A DNA stretch of 64,000 nucleotides, from positions 1,922,001-1,986,000 of the forward strand of contig JAKZAP010000011.1 of the NCBI GenBank assembly GCA_023053575.1, given 5' to 3'. Positions 1 through 10,411 of the stretch are shown here, in pieces. A model generated the notes under the pieces. It had not been told where the DNA came from. It did no database searches and was given only the letters and a program-made list of their open reading frames with translations. This DNA is from Branchinecta lynchi (Eukaryota > Arthropoda > Branchiopoda > Anostraca > Branchinectidae). A program made the translations under genes and the position numbers. The stretch's first letter is position 1. Every line of letters starts with the position of its first letter.

Positions 1-65
1 TTTGTAGAATCTTTTTACCTGTAACATTTTCTTTGCAAATCTTATTTTCCTATTACCTACTTTCG

Positions 66-800
66 TCCGGACCTGCCCCCAAACCGGGGGTAGGTTCGGA
101 CATGGCTGGGGTGGTTCCGGACATCATTTTGGTTTAACCCAGGAAGGGCTTTCAAGAAAGCTGTATACACGCTTTCACTGTCTCAGTTCCGTTTCGTTCA
201 TTTTCTTCCGTTTGGGAAAATTGCACAAGTATGCCGTCACTTTTATCAACATCTGTTACTATCATCCGGATATGCTGTTACAGCTGGGTCTAAATATGAA
301 TTGTTTTCTTCCAGAATCGGTATTAAAGGCTTTCTGAGACTTTTTGCTGACTTTTTTCCTTCTCTCTTCCGATTTATCTTCTTTCATTGTATTTTTATTT
401 TTTTCCATCCAGCTTTGCAGTCCGAACCTGCCTTAAGTTTTTTTGTCCGGACCTGCCCCTGGTGCTGTTTTCACAGAAATAAATTTGTAACTCTCATACT
501 TTTGTATCAATCACGGAAGTTATTATTCGACATGGTAGAAAAAATCTTAAACTATCCAAGTAAAAATCACCGACGATATAAGTGGGTCCGGAACTACCAA
601 AATGAGGTGCCAACTCCATGACGTAGAACTTCATTTCACGCAAAAAAAAGTGACACTAGCATCGTTTCGCTATGATAGCACAGAAGTGTATAAGTGTAAC
701 AGCTCTTAAAAATAATTTCGCGTAATTTAAATTTCAATAGCGATGTTTGCAGAGCCGATGTGCGGACCTGTCCCTATGACGGACCTGCCCCCCTCTCCCC
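66..800. repeat. Dispersed GTCCGGACCTGCCCC motif; no gene
   Basis: No gene is seen in the first 1.2 kb. The phrase GTCCGGACCTGCCCC or a close variant recurs near 66, 420, 447, 760 and 779, so this looks like a degenerate interspersed or satellite-derived repeat. Short open frames here have no recognisable protein features. Confidence 0.5.
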
Positions 801-835
801 TACCATGCCGCTGTTTTTACCAGCACTGTTTTAGC

Positions 836-952
836 TTGTCGCTATTTTTACATGGCGCTATTATTGCTTTCGCTATTTTACCGTCGTTGTTTTCGCCTTT
901 CGCTGTTTTTGCTTTCGCTATTATGACAGTCGCTGTTATTGTTTTCGCCGGT
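836..952. repeat. Degenerate minisatellite, about 16-18 bp unit
   Basis: Units of the type TCGCTATTATTGCTT follow one another about seven times with length variation. The frames open on both strands here are repeat artefacts. Confidence 0.6.
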
Positions 953-1230
953 TTGAATGTAACCCATCCAGGGAACCAACCACCACCGTGACGGAGTTGG
1001 GACACTTACCATTCCTCCAAGTGCATAGATGCAGTCGACGACCTAAGGAAAAGGATAGATAGATAGTCGAGAATTTTAAGCATCACAAAAGACCGTGTAT
1101 AGGCCTATGCATATAAAAAAAGTACAGACCATAACCATATTCATAAGCTACCTTATAATAACAACTTTGTCTATGCCTAAAAGCCGAGTTCGGGACTTGG
1201 CTAAAATCACGGCTAATTTTACACAGTTCA

Positions 1231-1783
1231 GTCCCTTCCGAACAAGCGTGTCCGGTTTGGCACTATGCTCTGACAAAAGAGGACACATATTCCATTGAAA
1301 GTGTACAGAAACGTGCTCTCAGAATTATATACAGAGGACCTAAAACGCCCTATTGTTTTCTTTTAAATCATTTTAAACTTGAGACCCTCCATCGTAGGCG
1401 GGAGAGGCTGTGCAGAGATTTTGGTATGAAGTCCCTAGAGAACTCCTCCTTCCGCTCCCTTCTGCCGCCTCTCTTCCAACCTCAACGTTTGCGTCCGCAA
1501 AGAGCGTGTGCGGAGCGAATACCCAAGCTACAACCCCGCTAGTACCGTACGGAGCGGTACCGTAATAGTTTTCTCCCTAAATTTGTACATATTTTCAACA
1601 AAGAGGTTTAGTCATTCTTGAGTGTGTCTCACTTCTATGTTTTTGTGTTAGGCCATATCCAGTTTGAATTATTTATTTTGATATTATGATAGACATTATT
1701 GATTTGCATTCATGTATATTGACGTATTCAACACGCCATTTGGCCCCAAGCCACGATATGTGTTGATATTTGAAATAAACTGA
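1231..1783 (+). mobile_element. 5'-truncated non-LTR retrotransposon: RT C-terminal region and 3'UTR
   Basis: Frame 1 has no ATG but reads from about 1231 to a TAG at 1541. It contains CPVWHYAL, then IESVQKRALRIIY, then ETLHRRRERLCRDFG. This is the usual region just after the reverse transcriptase fingers and palm in CR1/L2/jockey-type LINEs (V-W-H..L then ESVQKRALRII). A 3' untranslated stretch follows and ends near 1783 with AAATAAACTG. The 5' part of the element is absent, as is normal for target-primed insertion. No autonomous function is left. The overlapping 67-residue ATG frame at 1095-1298 is a shadow. Confidence 0.85.
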
Positions 1784-2028
1784 AGCCCAGTATAACCCGT
1801 AGGCCTAGCCCTAGGCCTACCAATCCAGACGTTTTAGTAGTGGTAGGCACTGCAGTTTATCTTTATCACGCGATCATGGCTTGTGTCAATTATTGTTTGT
1901 GCTAGCCTACTCAGACAACGATCACCAATTAGCCGGCCCATTTCGCTACAGCATGCACTTATCTCATTCTGAACTAGTTGGATCTGCTCTATTGGCATCT
2001 GTACACAAACCATAATAATTAAGATATA

Positions 2029-2178
2029 CACTGTAAAAAGTTTCTCCGAGTAAGGATTAAAGTTAACTGCAGGATTCTCTACTGAGATAAGGTTAATCCG
2101 AATTAGAGATAAGATTATCTTTTTAGAGACAAAATCAATCCCAGTGACAAATACTTCAAGATTTTTTGTTTGTCAGTG
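2029..2178. mobile_element. 150-bp MITE with CACTG termini and TA duplication
   Basis: The element begins CACTGTAAAAAGTTTC and ends CAGTG, flanked on both sides by TA (2027-2028 and 2179-2180). A related copy lies at 61697-61855. The TA duplication suggests a Tc1/mariner-type mobiliser, but no transposase is present. The interior carries the inverted words TCTCTACTGAGATA and GAATTAGAGATAAGA. Confidence 0.65.
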
Positions 2179-2571
2179 TAGCAAGCACAGAGCTCGGGGT
2201 TTCAGTTGTCAGTCCCAAATCCTTCGGTTCCACATAAAAGTATTTATTTCTTAAACCGGTTTCCTGTCATTTGCTTCTCGGCAATCGCTTACCGTTATAG
2301 TTGCTCAATATTTCAACTAATTTCAAGCATAAAATTACAAGCAAATAAAGGTACCACAAATAACAAAATTAATGCGATGAAAATCGTATATGAATAACGA
2401 AGCAACGAAGTAACGTATTTTCGTTGGGTCTTCAAGCATATTTTTTGTGAATAAGTGATGGATAAATAGACTTTTTAATAGTATTTCAGACAAATTTTAA
2501 GTGCTGCCCTATTCTATATCTTACGGTAAATGAGCTGCTCTGACAACTGACTAATGAAATCCAGTACTTAC

Positions 2572-2676
2572 CATGTAAAGGTTTTTGTGCTCGTAAAGGT
2601 CGTTAACTTGAAAGAGATCTTGTGATTTGAGTCCGAAGGCCTCACAGCCCTTTAAAAACATTTCCACATTTTCTCT
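2572..2676 (-). CDS. CH-domain exon 3 of a transgelin/calponin-like gene
   Basis: On the minus strand a TTTCAG acceptor precedes 105 bp (35 codons, phase 0 at both ends) followed by the donor GTAAGT. The peptide runs RENVEMFLKGCEAFGL, then DLFQVNDLYEHKNLYM. This is the C-terminal half of a type-3 calponin-homology domain: the helix 'xENIxxFLxGCxxxGL' followed by 'DLFQxxDLYExKNxxxV'. Transgelin, Mp20 and calponin proteins bind actin through or next to this domain in muscle and cortical cytoskeleton. It joins in frame with exons at 3706-3772 and 10986-11134. The longer open frame to 2784 only adds intron. The next exon, which should continue with V and the last CH helix, was not found between 1 and 2550. 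Other type-3 CH proteins (for example Vav-like) are possible but fit less well. Confidence 0.88.
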
Positions 2677-2805
2677 CTGAAACAAATAAACGATGACAGA
2701 TTCAAACATTAAAAGGTAATCTTTGCTGGTGAAGCTCATCCTAATTAGCTTATTGCAGTCCTGAAAAAAAACATAGATTAACAAGTACGCAAAACAAAAA
2801 AGTCA

Positions 2806-2935
2806 GCTACGATGTTCGCCAGCGATATTTCGCAATCATTGAAAGTTCGATCCTTCCAGCCTGACAAGGACCCTCGCCAAGAAGGGCCGAAATATGGCTG
2901 AGGAGCATCGTAGCTGACTTTTGCGTTTTGAGACA
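2806..2935. repeat. Foldback element with GTCAGCTACGATG arms
   Basis: AGTCAGCTACGATG at the left is inverted at the right as CATCGTAGCTGACT, with the words GCGATATTT and AAATATGGC also opposed. The right half contains CTGACAA, a GGACCCT/AAGGGCC stem and GAAA (see the hammerhead-like family). It lies in the intron between CH exons 2 and 3. Confidence 0.7.
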
Positions 2936-3705
2936 TCGCTTAATGTATATACAGTTTGCTTTCGCTAAAGGAGTCCTGAAACACTAATTTCTGCTTTCAA
3001 AAATACGACACACTTTTGTTCACATTTATTGTATAGTGTTTATTAAATAAGAGCAACTGTGCAACGCTCAACAAAAACTTACCGTGGAAAAGGAACCGTG
3101 ATAAAAATGACCGTGGAAAAGCACCAAACTAGGTTTTGCTATTTTGGTCCCTTGGCTGGGGATTCCCATGAGGCCAATGCAATAGAAATCACTCTTGAAT
3201 AGGCTGAGTACGCTGCCAGGTTCGTATCGAAGAATTTATTTCGGGGAGGGGGTCGGACCAAAAAGTACAAAGAAGACATACACCAGAGGTTAAAGCCTAT
3301 AAGAACGATCTTTTATGTTTCGGGAGGGGGGGGGGGGGTGAACCCCCTACCCCTCCCCCGGATACGGATTCGTACTCTGCCTATTGGTTTGTTGTAATGA
3401 ACAGTAGTGATGGTCATCTGCATCTACCGGCTAATGTGAACACTACCAGGAGATAATTTGAGAGCAGGGCCAGGAAATTTACACTACCTAAGGACCTCTA
3501 TAGGGTTTGATCCGGCACTGGGATTTCCCTACCTTTGAGCTGAAATTGGCACGGTAACGGCAACTCTGAAAATAGGGTACTGAGAATTCAAATTCTCTCG
3601 GACTGCCCTAGCCTTGAATTACAAAGTGATAGGATAACACTGGTTTAGCAAAGAACGTTAGAGTTCCTACGAGTACTTATTTAAGACGAAGCGTTATGCA
3701 CTGAC
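2936..3705. other. Intron sequence, no gene seen
   Basis: Intronic on the minus strand. Holds a G-tract of about 18 near 3320-3340 facing a C-rich stretch, and no other recognised feature. Confidence 0.5.
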
Positions 3706-3772
3706 CTGTTTAAATGGTGCCTTTTGAAGGTTGATGCGAGATACGGTTCCAGGTTCCAAAACGTTGATGAGC
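3706..3772 (-). CDS. CH-domain exon 2 of the transgelin/calponin-like gene
   Basis: Minus-strand 67-bp exon: acceptor ACTATTAG, exon, donor GTCAGT after CAG. It starts in phase 2 (completing the AA left by the exon at 10986-11134) and ends in phase 0, exactly as required by the exon at 2572-2676. The peptide LINVLEPGTVSRINLQKAPF corresponds to the invariant 'LINxLxPGSVxKINxSxxxFK' core of transgelin/calponin CH domains. It is too short to appear as an ATG-started frame and is recognisable only by splicing. The polypyrimidine tract feeding its acceptor comes from the arm of a foldback repeat that begins about 15 bp away. Confidence 0.9.
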
Positions 3773-3786
3773 CTAATAGTAAAATA

Positions 3787-4192
3787 AAAATCAAGAAAGA
3801 AATAGAAAACCGTGATTTTCGGGGTTTTTTATTGATCAGCCTGGGAAAGCCCAGGGAATTGATAAATTGTAAATAGACACAGAATTCAGAACTGTAAAAT
3901 AATCACAGATTTGTACATATACACTTTTAACACGCACATTTTAATATTCGTTATTTTCTTTGAATTTGTTTGTCGTTTCAGTCAGCATCGTTCTTTCTGG
4001 TTTTAAGTTACATATCGTTGTGTGTTTTGTTGGTTCCGCATCACTTTTCTGTTGGTATTGTGTTGGATTTTATGATTTAGTTGCTTGTTTTTTCGCTGAG
4101 GACGGTTTGCCGGAAGTGCAACCGAAATATCCGAATTTATATTTATCCCTCGCACATCATCCTAGAGTGATAATTGGCTGATCAATAAAAAC
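3787..4192. repeat. Foldback element; right arm interrupted by a family A insertion
   Basis: The left arm at 3787-3842 (with AACCGTGATTTTCGG and TTTTTTATTGATCAGCC) is inverted at two separated places: GGCTGATCAATAAAA at 4176-4190 and CCGAAAATCACGGTTT near 6516-6531. The right arm was therefore split by the family A element in between. The uninterrupted left arm is a reference for the empty site. Confidence 0.75.
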
Positions 4193-4224
4193 AAGAGCTA
4201 CGAGCTCATATGGCACTTGTTACG

Positions 4225-6290
4225 AGTAGGCACGGCTCGGTTATGTCAATGATATATCTAGTGTTTGCTAGGTGTCTTCCCACCAAGTTTCATCTCGATC
4301 CCTCCACTCATAGCGTTTTCCAATATTTCCGGTTCTCCCCTCCAGCTCCCCCCAAAAGTCACCGGATCCGGTCCGGATTTTAAGCGGGTCGTCTGAGGCA
4401 TGAGGTCTTTCCAAATATCAAGTTTCATCGAGATCCGGTCCCCCGTTCAAAAGTTATAAATACCTAAAGATTCCGGATTCCCCCTCCCTCCACTCCCCCG
4501 ACAGTTCCAAATATCAAGTTTCATCGAGATCCGGTCCCCCGTTCAAAAGTTATAAATACCTAAAGATTCCGGATTCCCCCTCCCTCCACTCCCCCGACAG
4601 TGCCCGAATCGGCTCGGTCACGTCAATGATGTATCTAGTGTTTGCTAGGTGTCTTCCCACCAAGTTTCATCTCGACCCCTCCACTCGTAGCGTTTCCCAA
4701 GATTTCCGGTTGCCCCATCCAGCTCCCCCAAAAGTCACCGGATCCGGTACAGATTTTAAGTGGGTCGTCTGAGGTGTGAGGCCTTTCCAAATATCAAGTT
4801 CCATCGAGATCCGATCACCCATTCAAAAGTTATAAATACCTCAAGATTCCGGGTTCCCCCTCCCTCCACAGTGCCCGAACTGGCTCGGTTATGTCAATGA
4901 TGTATCTAGTGTTTGCTAGGTGTCTTCACACCAAGTTTCATCTCGATCCCTCCACTCATAGCGTTTCCCAAGATTTCCGGTTGCCCCCTCCAGCTCCCCC
5001 CAAAAGTCACCGGATCCGGTCCGTATTTTAAGTGGGTCGCCTGAGGCATGAGGCCGTTCCAAATATCAAGTTTCATCGAGATCCGGTCACCCGTTCAAAA
5101 GCTATAAATACCTCAAGATTCCGGATTCCCCCTCCCTCCACTCCCCCCACAGTGCCCGAATCGGCTCGGTCATGTCAATGATGTATCTAGTGTTTGCTAG
5201 GTGTCTTCCCACCAAGTTTCATCTCGATCCCTCCACTCATAGCGTTTCCCAAGATTTCCGGTTGCCCCATCCAGCTCCCCCCAAAAGTCACCGGATCCGG
5301 TCCAGATTTTAAGTGGTTGTCTGAGGTATGAGGTCTTTCCAAGTACCAAGTTCCATCGAGATCCGATCACCCGTTCAAAAGTTATAAATACCTCAAGATT
5401 CCGGATTCCCCCTCCCTCTACTCCCCCCACAGTACCCGAATCGGCTCGGTTATGTCAATGATGTATCTAGTGTTTGCTAGGTGTCTTCCCACCAAGTTTC
5501 ATCTCGATCCCTCCACTCATAGCGTTTCCCAAGATTTCCGGTTGCCCCCTCCAGCTCCCCCCAAAAGTCACCGGATCCGGTCCGGATTTTAAGTAGGTCG
5601 TCTGAGGCATGAGGTCTTTCCAAATATCAAGTTCCATCGAGATCCGATCACCCGTTCAAAAGTTATAAATACCTCAAGATTCCGGATTCCCCCTCCCTCC
5701 ACTCCCCCCACAGTGCTCGAATCGGCTCGGTTATGTCAATGATGTATCTAGTGTTTGCTAGGTGTCTTCCCACCAAGTTTCATCTCGATCCCTCCACTCA
5801 TAGCGTTTCCCAAGATTTCCGGTTGCCCCCTCCAGCTCCCCCCAAAAGTCACCGGATCCGGTCCGGATTTTAAGTAGGTCGTCTGAGGCATGAGGTCTTT
5901 CCAAATATCAAGTTCCATCGAGATCCGATCACCCGTTCAAAAGTTATAAATACCTCAAGATTCCGGATTCCCCCTCCCTCCACTCCCCCCACAGTGCCCG
6001 AATCGGCTCGGTTATGTCAATGACGTATCTAGCGTTTGCTAGGTGTCTTCCCACCAAGTTTCATCTCGATCCCTCCACTCATAGCGTTTCCCAAGATTTC
6101 CGGTTGCCGCCTCCAGCTCCCCCCAAAAGTCACCGGATCCGGTCCGGATTTTAAGTGGGTCGTCTGAGGCATAAGGTCGTTCCAAATATCAAGTTTCATC
6201 GAGATCCGATCACCCGTTCAAAAGTTAAAAATACCTCAAGATTCCGGATTCCCCCTCCCTCCACTCCCCCCACGGTGCTCGGATCGGGGA
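4225..6290. repeat. Satellite array, about seven units of about 281 bp
   Basis: The phrase GGCTCGGTTATGTCAATGAT recurs near 4225, 4610, 4881, 5162, 5442, 5723 and 6004; the last four intervals are close to 281 bp. Each unit contains CCAAGTTTCATCTCGATCCC, GTCACCGGATCCGGTC, and GATCACCCGTTCAAAAGTTA. The first unit is longer because about 96 bp is duplicated in place (4415-4600). Frames reading through it are repeat artefacts. Confidence 0.9.
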
Positions 6291-6384
6291 AGTGACTATT
6301 TCCAACTTAATCATTTGGGGTCCCTGATATGCCTGCCAAGTTTTATCGTCCTAGCTTATCTGGAAGTGCCCGAACTAGCAAAAC

Positions 6385-6464
6385 CTGGACAGACCGACAG
6401 ACCGACAGACCGACAGACCGACAGACCGACAGACCGACAGACCGACAGACCGACGGACGGACAG
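6385..6464. repeat. GACAGACC microsatellite
   Basis: Pure run of GACAGACC-type octamers near the right end of family A. It translates as a TDRPTDRQ repeat in two frames, which is not evidence of a protein. Shorter versions occur in other family A copies (27415-27445, 17776-17793). Confidence 0.9.
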
Positions 6465-6511
6465 AAATTGCGATCGCTATATGGCACTTGGCCGAAGGGC
6501 AAGTGCCATAA

Positions 6512-7480
6512 AAAACCGAAAATCACGGTTTCCTATTTCTTTCGTAATGAATGGTCAGCTTGGCTTCAAACCTTCTATTTTAAAAATCAAGATGTATAAC
6601 AGACGCGTTTAACGCTGAAGCTGAACCGATTAATATTTTCGAGCGCATTACAGACGATTTTTTGTTCTGCTCTGTGCGGCCATTTTCAATTTCTTCCACA
6701 TATCTGGAGGCGAAAGCTTTTTATGATGTTTTTTTACGAAATTACTATGAAATCCGTTCTCTCCATAAGTAAGGTAAGATACAATTTTATTGACAACTGT
6801 GAAACTCAAATTGCATAAAAGCGACAGACATGAAAGTGGTATAGGAAAATGTGTGACTGGTACGAGTTCAGTTGTTGTTTTTTTTCCAGTTCAGTTCAAT
6901 TTATTTTACGACCTAAATACATTTAACTATGATGCCAGTACCCGCCCCAAGAAAGGTGCACAAAAGCACTTGCAATTGGGCGGGTACGTAAAACTAATTT
7001 CCTAACTAATAATTCACTAGAAACAAAACATAACAAAAACGAACACTAAAATAAGAAATAATAACCAATCTCTCATCAACTCATTTAAATGAGAAAAAAA
7101 GAAAAATAATAAGAAAAATAGGAAAAAAACTATGAACCTTGGCCTAACAAATACTTCGGAGTCGTACTACTACGAGTCCGTGACTCATAGCCTAACACTG
7201 GTAGTTTGAGGCTACCAGACGGGTTAGTCAGCTGGAATTTTTATTCGGCTACGTTCCAGCCGTCTCTAACTGCAGGGCTCCTCTTCAGGCAGTGGCTAAA
7301 AACCATCAGCTATGAACTGCTGGTAGGAGAACAGACATCTTCGCGACACTTCCGTGCAGCGATTATCTGTTCTGAACTTCCTCTGTGCATCGATATCGCA
7401 TCCAGAACTGCTCTTCCACTGAAAGGTAACAGACAAGGGACATGGAAAACGGGCTAAACAGGTCGTGTTATAATTTTCGT
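6512..7480. other. No gene; retrotransposon-type 3' tail on minus strand
   Basis: On the minus strand the stretch 7010-6885 ends AAAATAAATTGAACTGAACTG, which resembles a LINE/SINE 3' end with a pentamer tail; the same tail occurs at 33840-33875. Nothing else in this stretch is recognised. A possible plus-strand open segment ending at a GTAAGA donor near 6774 was not convincing. Confidence 0.4.
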
Positions 7481-7658
7481 GATCCCAAAACATAAGTGGA
7501 GGGATACCTATGACTCCGTAAAAGTTGTCCGTCTGTCGGTCCGTCTGAAAAAATAAAACAAAAAAACTTTAACTTATAAATTTCTGGTTTCAACCGGATT
7601 CCGGACAAATTATAGGTGCGGGTAAAAATGATTGTCATATACAGACTCTGCGTGTCAA

Positions 7659-8213
7659 GTGGTTCCCAACCTTTTCCGTACCGCGTACCCCTAATCAAAG
7701 GTTCGAAAGGTTGCGGACCCCCTTTTTCAGACCGCAAAAGACGATATGTATTATCATTAATGATAAAGCATACATGTGTAGTAATATATACAAAATCGAC
7801 ACTTGAGGCTGCTTTGTAGCCAAAATGTTGTCAAATCTCAGCTCGATGTCATTAACGGCAATATTTTTTAGTCACTCTCTTTCTGTGTTTGGTTCTGATG
7901 TTCTCCGTGCTTTATCGAGCTGCTTTTAAACAATATTGTTTGACACAGGAACAAACTTTACTGCACGAAGGGGTTGGCCCCTTCAACTGAAAGTGGTCGG
8001 CCAGATCGGCGCAAAGCGCCGTTATTTTTCGTAAAAACAATACTTTTTTTGAAAAACAGTCATTTCTGCGGTACTATTAGGCTTTTGGCAATCAAAAACG
8101 AATGAGGGGAGATTTTGAAGCTATAGACTAAGCCGATTTTGGTACCTTCGCGTACCCCCTGCAAGGATCTCGCGTACCCCTTAGGGTACGCGTACCACCG
8201 GTTGGGAACCACT
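7659..8213. mobile_element. hAT-type non-autonomous element, AGTGGTTCCCAACC ends
   Basis: Left terminus AGTGGTTCCCAACC and right terminus GGTTGGGAACCACTG form a 14-bp inverted repeat typical of hAT MITEs. Subterminal GCGTACCCC words are also inverted. No clean 8-bp target duplication is visible. No transposase. A 5' fragment of the same family lies at 10671-10800. Confidence 0.75.
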
Positions 8214-8594
8214 GATCTAATCAACTTCAAATAAAACTTTCGCTTTCAACAAATTTTCCGGTTTGGCCGGATTCCGGGCGAACCAGTTGTCCGATGAGAA
8301 AATGGTTTTAACCATCGCGTTCAGCATGTCTTTTTACCCCATAATCGAACATCTAATCAACTTCAAATAAAACTTTTAATTCTAACAAACTTTCCGGTTT
8401 TTGCCAGATTCCGGACGAACTACTTCTTCGGCAAGCACCATCGTGCTCAGCATGTCTTCTCATCCCATAATCGACTATCACATTAGGGGTTTAAGAATAT
8501 TTTGTTTGACCCTTATTTTGAACCCCCTCCCCAGCCCCTAAATGTAGGGCTACAGAGCCCATCTACGAACTTGACCTTACCCTTGACCCAAAGA

Positions 8595-10411
8595 TTTTTA
8601 AATGTGCGATTGCTCAAATGCCTAAGAAAGCTTACGCCATTTTTTAACTTCAGTGGCATCGATGTTAGCTACCTGGCCTATGCTCAGTGCTTCCACTCCA
8701 GGATTTTGAAAAAATGTCGACATAGTTCAAAAATCAGGAGAGATCAGGAGATTTAGCAATCCAAAAAATCAGGAGATTTATAAGGAGAAGTTCTAGAAAT
8801 CAGAAGTTTATATGAAGATATTAGGAGGAAATTTGTATTTATGGTTTATCTGTCAAAGAGGGAAATATTCAAATCGTGCAGGGGTGTTGCAAGTGCATTT
8901 TCGTTGGGGGGGGGGGGGGGGGGGTGCAGAGCCAAATTTTTACCAAATCTCTCAAAATGTTAACCGGATCCTAGAACCTGAGAATTCGAGCTTTAAATTA
9001 TGGAACAGAAAGAATTACATAGGAAGAGTTACATTAAAGGGCAGCATGAAATACGTTAAGCCAACTATTAGGCGGTGTTTTGGCGAAGCCCACTCGGAGA
9101 ATATATTGCCAGGCACTATTGCAGTAACAGCTTTTATCTACTTTACCCAAGAGAAAATTAAATCGAGCGCCGCAGGAGAAAATTTTCGAAATCCATTTTC
9201 TTTTCTCCTGTGGGCTATTTAACTGCTGCTCTTACAAATTCTAACATTTACCGTGGATTAAATACAAGACTCTTAAGAAGTTCCAGAAACCGGATGAAGC
9301 GCCGGCAAGATTTTTTTTAAGTTAGCTTTTTCCTGACAAATTCAATTTTTCCATCCAGATTCTAGCTACGGTGATGAGTTCCGGCCTCCAAGCCGTGCTC
9401 GACAAAAGAATAATTAAGAATATATAGCTGTTGGGAAAAATAAGGAGAAAATTAGGTAGAATAGCGAAATATCAATAAAAAATCAGTAGATCAGGAGACT
9501 CAAAAATAAATCAGTAGGAGACCTAAGAAAAACGTAGATCTCCTGACAAATCAGGAGAAGTGGAAGCACTGCCTATGCTGACGACGTCCTCCCATTAGCC
9601 GATCCAGGAAGGGCATTGAAACAAACGTTGCTAGCCTGAACCAATCGCTTGGCGAGATTGGCCTATCAGTCAACGCTAGTAAATGTCAGTACGTTGGTTT
9701 CAACGCTCCTGCTACGCTTCGGAAACCCTCTCTGAATGTTCGAGGCAATGTTCGTAACCGAGGAAAAAATTCGATAGCTTGGAATAACAATTGCGCAAAC
9801 TATGCGAAAGATTTGCGAGGAAGCAGTTAAATAAGCAGCTAAAGGAATTAGATATGGTTACTGCAAGGGCTTACATCAATGGAATGGGCGGAAGCAAGTC
9901 GTCTGAATGTGATCGCGTTGCGCGAGAAATTTGGAGTTTTATTTTGAAAGAGGGTTCATGGATATCAGCTGAATACTGCAAAATTGTACCGAACCGTTCA
10001 AGGCATAGCAGGACCTGGGCTTGGGAAGTTATACACTGCCTTTTGCGCACCGTATGTTAACTTTCTTGCTGGATTACATTCTATACTCAGAAGAAAGGAC
10101 CTTCGACGCATAGGCTCGACATACTTCAGATATCTGAGATTTCTTCTCTACCTACCCCGCCACACACGGAACCGCTACCTGATCCGCCGTTTGTTAATTT
10201 CCGACCCATTGTTGACGCTTGAAGCCCTCTCCTCTAGTTTGTGTTCTCCGATTGGATAATTATATGTCCACGATCCCATCAACGTGATTCTAAATTAGTG
10301 AACCTCTATGGAAAATATTTGTTGAGTGTTTTGCGGTTATTTTATATTTCTTTATCCTTTTTTACTGCACTTACGCCCTTGGGCAGTGCGTCATAAATTC
10401 ATTCCTTCATT
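8595..10411 (+). mobile_element. Truncated non-LTR retrotransposon split by a hAT element
   Basis: Reverse transcriptase coding is read from about 8595: LLKCLRKLTPFF, then GIDVSYLAYA up to 8684. It resumes after a hAT insertion at 9580 as DDVLPLADPGRAL. A +1 frameshift near 9640 gives SLNQSLGEIGLSVNASKCQY and VGFNAPATLRKP. Together these form the catalytic YADD box and the following 'L..GL.vN..KCqy' segment. Several breaks follow before a C-terminal stretch (TYFRYLRFLLYLPRHTRNRY) that stops at 10257. The 3' UTR ends ATAAATTCATTCCTTCATTC. CAAAGA flanks both sides (8589-8594, 10412-10417), a likely target duplication within family B. The copy is dead: truncated, frameshifted and interrupted. 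Confidence 0.82.
8685..9571. mobile_element. hAT element inserted in the YADD codons of a LINE
   Basis: Termini CAGTGCTTCCACT and AGTGGAAGCACTG form a 13-bp perfect inverted repeat. The 8-bp duplication CCTATGCT flanks it exactly (8677-8684 and 9572-9579). Both features fit the hAT superfamily. Subterminal AATCAGGAG/TCAGGAGA words recur near both ends, as hAT subterminal transposase-binding repeats do. A G-tract of about 18 lies near 8907. The 136-residue open frame at 8812-9222 shows no hAT transposase motifs, so this copy appears non-autonomous. Confidence 0.9.

Larger units (their letters stand above)
4193..6511. mobile_element. Family A element (Helentron/HINE-like) with satellite core
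   Basis: Begins CAAGAGCTACGAGCTC followed by ATATGGCACTTG, and ends with a hairpin ATGGCACTTG / CAAGTGCCAT. In between are a 281-bp satellite (4225-6290), a unique linker and a GACAGACC microsatellite. It carries no protein. Insertion is into an A tract. Subterminal inverted words, an internal tandem array, a microsatellite and a terminal hairpin are the features described for Helentron-associated elements (HINE, DINE-1); the assignment is an inference because no Rep/helicase is visible. Other copies or fragments lie at 14560-14850, 17530-17845, 22340-22690, 24872-27493, 45107-45880, 47741-47800, 50336-50680 and 55590-56060. Confidence 0.7.

Noticed and set aside
1834..2031. 65-residue minus-strand frame with MPIEQIQLVQNEISACCSEM
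   Set aside because: Protein-like composition and a possible CAG acceptor before the ATG, but no homology recognised, no phase partner, and it does not continue the CH gene.
6315..6599. Proteins with TDRPTDRQ repeats
   Set aside because: They translate the GACAGACC microsatellite at the family A right end.
6653..6774. Possible plus-strand exon between ATTACAG and GTAAGA
   Set aside because: Open for 40 codons but the peptide (CSALCGHFQFLPHIWRRK) is not convincing and no adjoining exon was found.
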